Notes under the pieces: model-generated | What the model was told of the DNA's origin: nothing | Database searches by the model: none | The model's input: only the letters and a program-made list of their open reading frames with translations | In this document: positions 5,736 through 6,878 of the stretch, in pieces | How positions within the stretch are numbered: position 1 is the stretch's first letter | Layout of the letters: each line of letters begins with the position of its first letter | Position numbers and translations under genes: made by a program | Source of the DNA: an uncultured Clostridium sp. | GTDB taxonomy: Bacteria; Bacillota_A; Clostridia; Lachnospirales; Lachnospiraceae | Reading direction: 5' to 3' | DNA length: 6,878 nucleotides | NCBI GenBank assembly: GCA_900556965.1 | Contig: USQV01000051.1 | Span: 1-6,878 of the forward strand

Positions 5736-6014
5736 TTAGTCGTTGTCAGGAAGAAACTTGATCCTGACAGAGATCATCTTTATAAGCTCTCCTTCTTTTA
5801 AGGGAACATCCTCTACATGGGTAGAAAACGGAAGATCACTGTCAAATTCTTCCATCTCTACCGTGATCCAGTTTGCAGCTGCGTCTCTTGCGTTTTCAAT
5901 CGCATCTTCAAGATCCGGTCCATCTGCCTCACAGCATTCCAGATCCGGAAAATATGCATGGTAGCCTTTTTTATCCTCATGGGGAGTAAATACTGCCGGG
6001 TAAGTAAATGTCAT
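5736..6014 (-). CDS. HicB-like small protein (antitoxin-family fold, apparently solitary)
   Basis: 92 residues from the ATG at 6014; a GTG at 6029 would add MADRA. The N-terminus, TYPAVFTPHED-x-GYHAYFPDLECC, followed by DLEDAIENARDAAANW, matches the HicB/HicB-like core: a partially decayed RNase H-like fold that in true HicAB modules binds and neutralises the mRNA-cutting HicA toxin. A last strand, MISVRIKFL, ends the protein. There is no DNA-binding C-terminal domain, and no HicA gene (short dsRBD-like ORF) lies on either side within the window, so a toxin-antitoxin role is not supported. Short solitary HicB-like proteins of about 90 residues are known in Clostridia. No strong ribosome binding site is visible before either start. 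The IS element ends 46 bp upstream of the ATG, so the original promoter may have been separated. Confidence 0.8.
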   Translation of the reverse strand: MTFTYPAVFTPHEDKKGYHAYFPDLECCEADGPDLEDAIENARDAAANWITVEMEEFDSDLPFSTHVEDVPLKEGELIKMISVRIKFLPDND

Positions 6015-6035
6015 GGCTCTATCTGCCACTCAAAA

Positions 6036-6059
6036 TGTGTTTGAACATACTCAATCACA
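6036..6059. promoter_or_regulatory. 24-bp near-perfect palindrome between IS end and hicB-like gene
   Basis: The arrangement is TGTG-T-TTGA-ACATAC-TCAA-T-CACA: all eight positions of the two half-site blocks are symmetric, and only the single T on each side and the six-base centre are not. The form resembles operators of CRP/FNR-type dimers (TGTGA-N6-TCACA or TTGAT-N4-ATCAA) but matches neither exactly. It could instead be a HicB-type autoregulatory operator or a hairpin. It ends at the exact base where the IS terminus begins. Confidence 0.5.
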
Positions 6060-6300
6060 TTGAGAAATTGAAGTCCTTACGGATACTTCTTACTGCTTCA
6101 CCATGTATGCTTTTGTGGTTATGAATAACTCACTACTCACAAGTTCTGGTACACTCCACAGTCGTTAATTCCCGAAATAGCCTTCGGTACATACCTACAT
6201 TTGCTTTTAATTATGCAATCCTGTAAGTTTTAGCATCTTTCAAATTAAGTGCGGCATTAAAATCCCTGTCTGCAACATAGCCACATTCACATCGATAAAT
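6060..6300 (-). ncRNA. Probable TnpB omega RNA (scaffold overlapping tnpB 3' end)
   Basis: TnpB nucleases use an RNA made from the 3' end of tnpB and the right end of the element, with the guide copied from flanking DNA. Here the non-coding stretch holds a hairpin CCGAA-GGCTA-TTTCGG just after the tnpB stop, a possible TGTGG/CCACA long-range stem and the terminal GAAG...CTTC hairpin. If the rule holds, the guide would begin at 6059 going down, with TGTGATTGAGTATGTT. The upstream limit inside tnpB (about 6300) is a guess. Confidence 0.55.
6070..6089 (-). repeat. Subterminal imperfect hairpin of the IS right end
   Basis: Read on the minus strand, GAAG-TA-TCC-GTAA-GGA-CTTC folds into a seven-pair stem with a two-base bulge and a GTAA tetraloop. 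Imperfect hairpins with a bulge are the TnpA recognition structures at IS200/IS605 ends and also cap the omega RNA scaffold next to the guide. Confidence 0.7.
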
Positions 6301-6878
6301 TCTATCTGAAAGCTTTAAATTTTTCTTGACAGAACCACAGTAGTGGCAAGTCTTTGAAGATGGATAAAATCTATCGACTATTCTTAATTCAATGCCGTTT
6401 TCATCACATTTTGCTTTAAGCTTTGCTCTAAATTCATAAAACTTCTGGGATGCAACAGCTTTTGAAAGATGCCTGTTCTTCATCATTCCTTTTACATTTA
6501 AGTCTTCAATCGCTATATAAGATGGTTTGGTTTTCACTATCTCAGCGATTGTCTTGTTAATGTAATCAGTACGGATATTATCCATTTTATGATGAAGTTT
6601 TTGTACCTTAAGCTTTTGTTTCTGTATATTTGCTCTTTGAGTGGACTCTCCTTTCTTTAAATTTTCATACTTTCGGGAAAGACTTCTCTGTTCCCGGATC
6701 AGTTGTTTTTCAAGTTTCTTTAATCCTGCCGATTTGTTGATGTTCCTGTATGTCTTTCCATTTGAAATAATAGCAAAATCTTTTAGCCCAAGGTCTATAC
6801 CGATTCCCTCGTTTAAGTTATTGTTAATATTGACATCGGGAATCTCTACAAGAACAGAAACATAAAATCTGTCAGTCT
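6211..6878 (-). CDS. tnpB: TnpB, RNA-guided nuclease of IS200/IS605 element (N-terminal part beyond window)
   Basis: 221 residues in one uninterrupted frame run from the window edge to TAA at 6211-6213; full TnpB proteins are about 370-400 residues, so the N-terminal part, including the start, is missing. Seen: entry strand RFYVSVLVEI; RuvC-I aspartate in GIDLGLKDFAI (6795-6793); a basic helical stretch KKLEKQLIREQRSLSRKYEN and KLHHKM; RuvC-II glutamate in YIAIEDLNVKGM (6507-6505); zinc ribbon CHYCG...RCECG; RuvC-III aspartate in ADRDFNAALNL near 6262-6270. All catalytic and zinc residues are present, so the visible part looks functional. A shorter start at ATG 6585 would lose RuvC-I and is an artefact. 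TnpB cuts DNA next to a target-adjacent motif and helps retain the element. Confidence 0.95.
   Translation of the reverse strand, partial: TDRFYVSVLVEIPDVNINNNLNEGIGIDLGLKDFAIISNGKTYRNINKSAGLKKLEKQLIREQRSLSRKYENLKKGESTQRANIQKQKLKVQKLHHKMDNIRTDYINKTIAEIVKTKPSYIAIEDLNVKGMMKNRHLSKAVASQKFYEFRAKLKAKCDENGIELRIVDRFYPSSKTCHYCGSVKKNLKLSDRIYRCECGYVADRDFNAALNLKDAKTYRIA

Larger units (their letters stand above)
6060..6878 (-). mobile_element. IS200/IS605-family element, right end with tnpB (left end beyond window)
   Basis: The element reads leftward on the minus strand: tnpB, then about 150 nt of non-coding right end, a subterminal hairpin (6070-6089), ten nt AATTTCTCAA, and a terminal TCAA (6063-6060). 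A terminal TCAA with a hairpin about ten nt inside is the layout known for IS608-like ends, which move as single strands without inverted repeats or target duplication. The tnpA gene, if present, and the left end are outside the window. Base composition is clearly more AT-rich than the flanking operons. Confidence 0.8.

Noticed and set aside
6211..6585. Short transposase gene starting at 6585
   Set aside because: The frame is open upstream to the window edge and encodes the RuvC-I motif, so the ATG is an internal Met of tnpB.
1..6878. CRISPR array or tRNA/rRNA genes
   Set aside because: The tandem repeats present are coding or degenerate without unique spacers, and no cloverleaf or rRNA-like stretch was seen.

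Overview
The window looks like accessory chromosome sequence from an anaerobic, Gram-positive gut-type Clostridia, most likely Lachnospiraceae. This is inferred from the Rex-type operator in front of an iron-containing alcohol dehydrogenase, the lipoprotein-type binding protein, AGGAGG-class ribosome binding sites and family-level protein resemblance. No rRNA or tRNA is present to fix the taxonomy.

Left part (1-4106, minus strand): a FecBCD/BtuFCD-type uptake operon reads leftward, probably for an iron complex, heme or another chelate. It opens with a promoter at 4078-4106 and a leader of about 124 nt. The first gene is a composite: an extracellular-type beta domain, a membrane anchor, a Lys/Ala-rich linker, an internal lipobox and a substrate-binding domain. 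Next come a FecCD permease and an ATPase with an extra C-terminal Rossmann-like domain and a 12-residue repeat tail that runs off the window. The first gene has no N-terminal signal peptide but has a good internal lipoprotein signal with its own Shine-Dalgarno. It therefore looks like two ancestral genes joined, and shortened at the 5' end.

Middle (4107-5645, plus strand): a divergent promoter drives a complete iron-dependent alcohol dehydrogenase with all expected metal ligands. A Rex-like operator overlaps the predicted transcription start, suggesting control by the NADH/NAD+ ratio. A long-stem intrinsic terminator closes the gene.

Right part (5646-6878, minus strand): a degenerate 22/23-bp repeat, a small HicB-like gene without a visible HicA partner, and the right end of an IS200/IS605-family element. 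The element carries tnpB (its 5' part lies outside the window), a probable omega RNA region, a subterminal hairpin and a TCAA terminus. It ends exactly beside a 24-bp palindrome that sits just upstream of the hicB-like gene, so the insertion probably changed or removed that gene's original promoter or partner. The tnpB part is visibly more AT-rich than the transporter operon.

A recurring oddity is short tandem repeats encoding hydrophilic, low-complexity linkers: 36 bp in the ATPase tail, 24 bp and 9 bp in the binding protein, and a decayed 22/23-bp repeat after hicB. The most interesting items are the two-in-one surface protein, the ATPase extension and the TnpB insertion at the palindrome.
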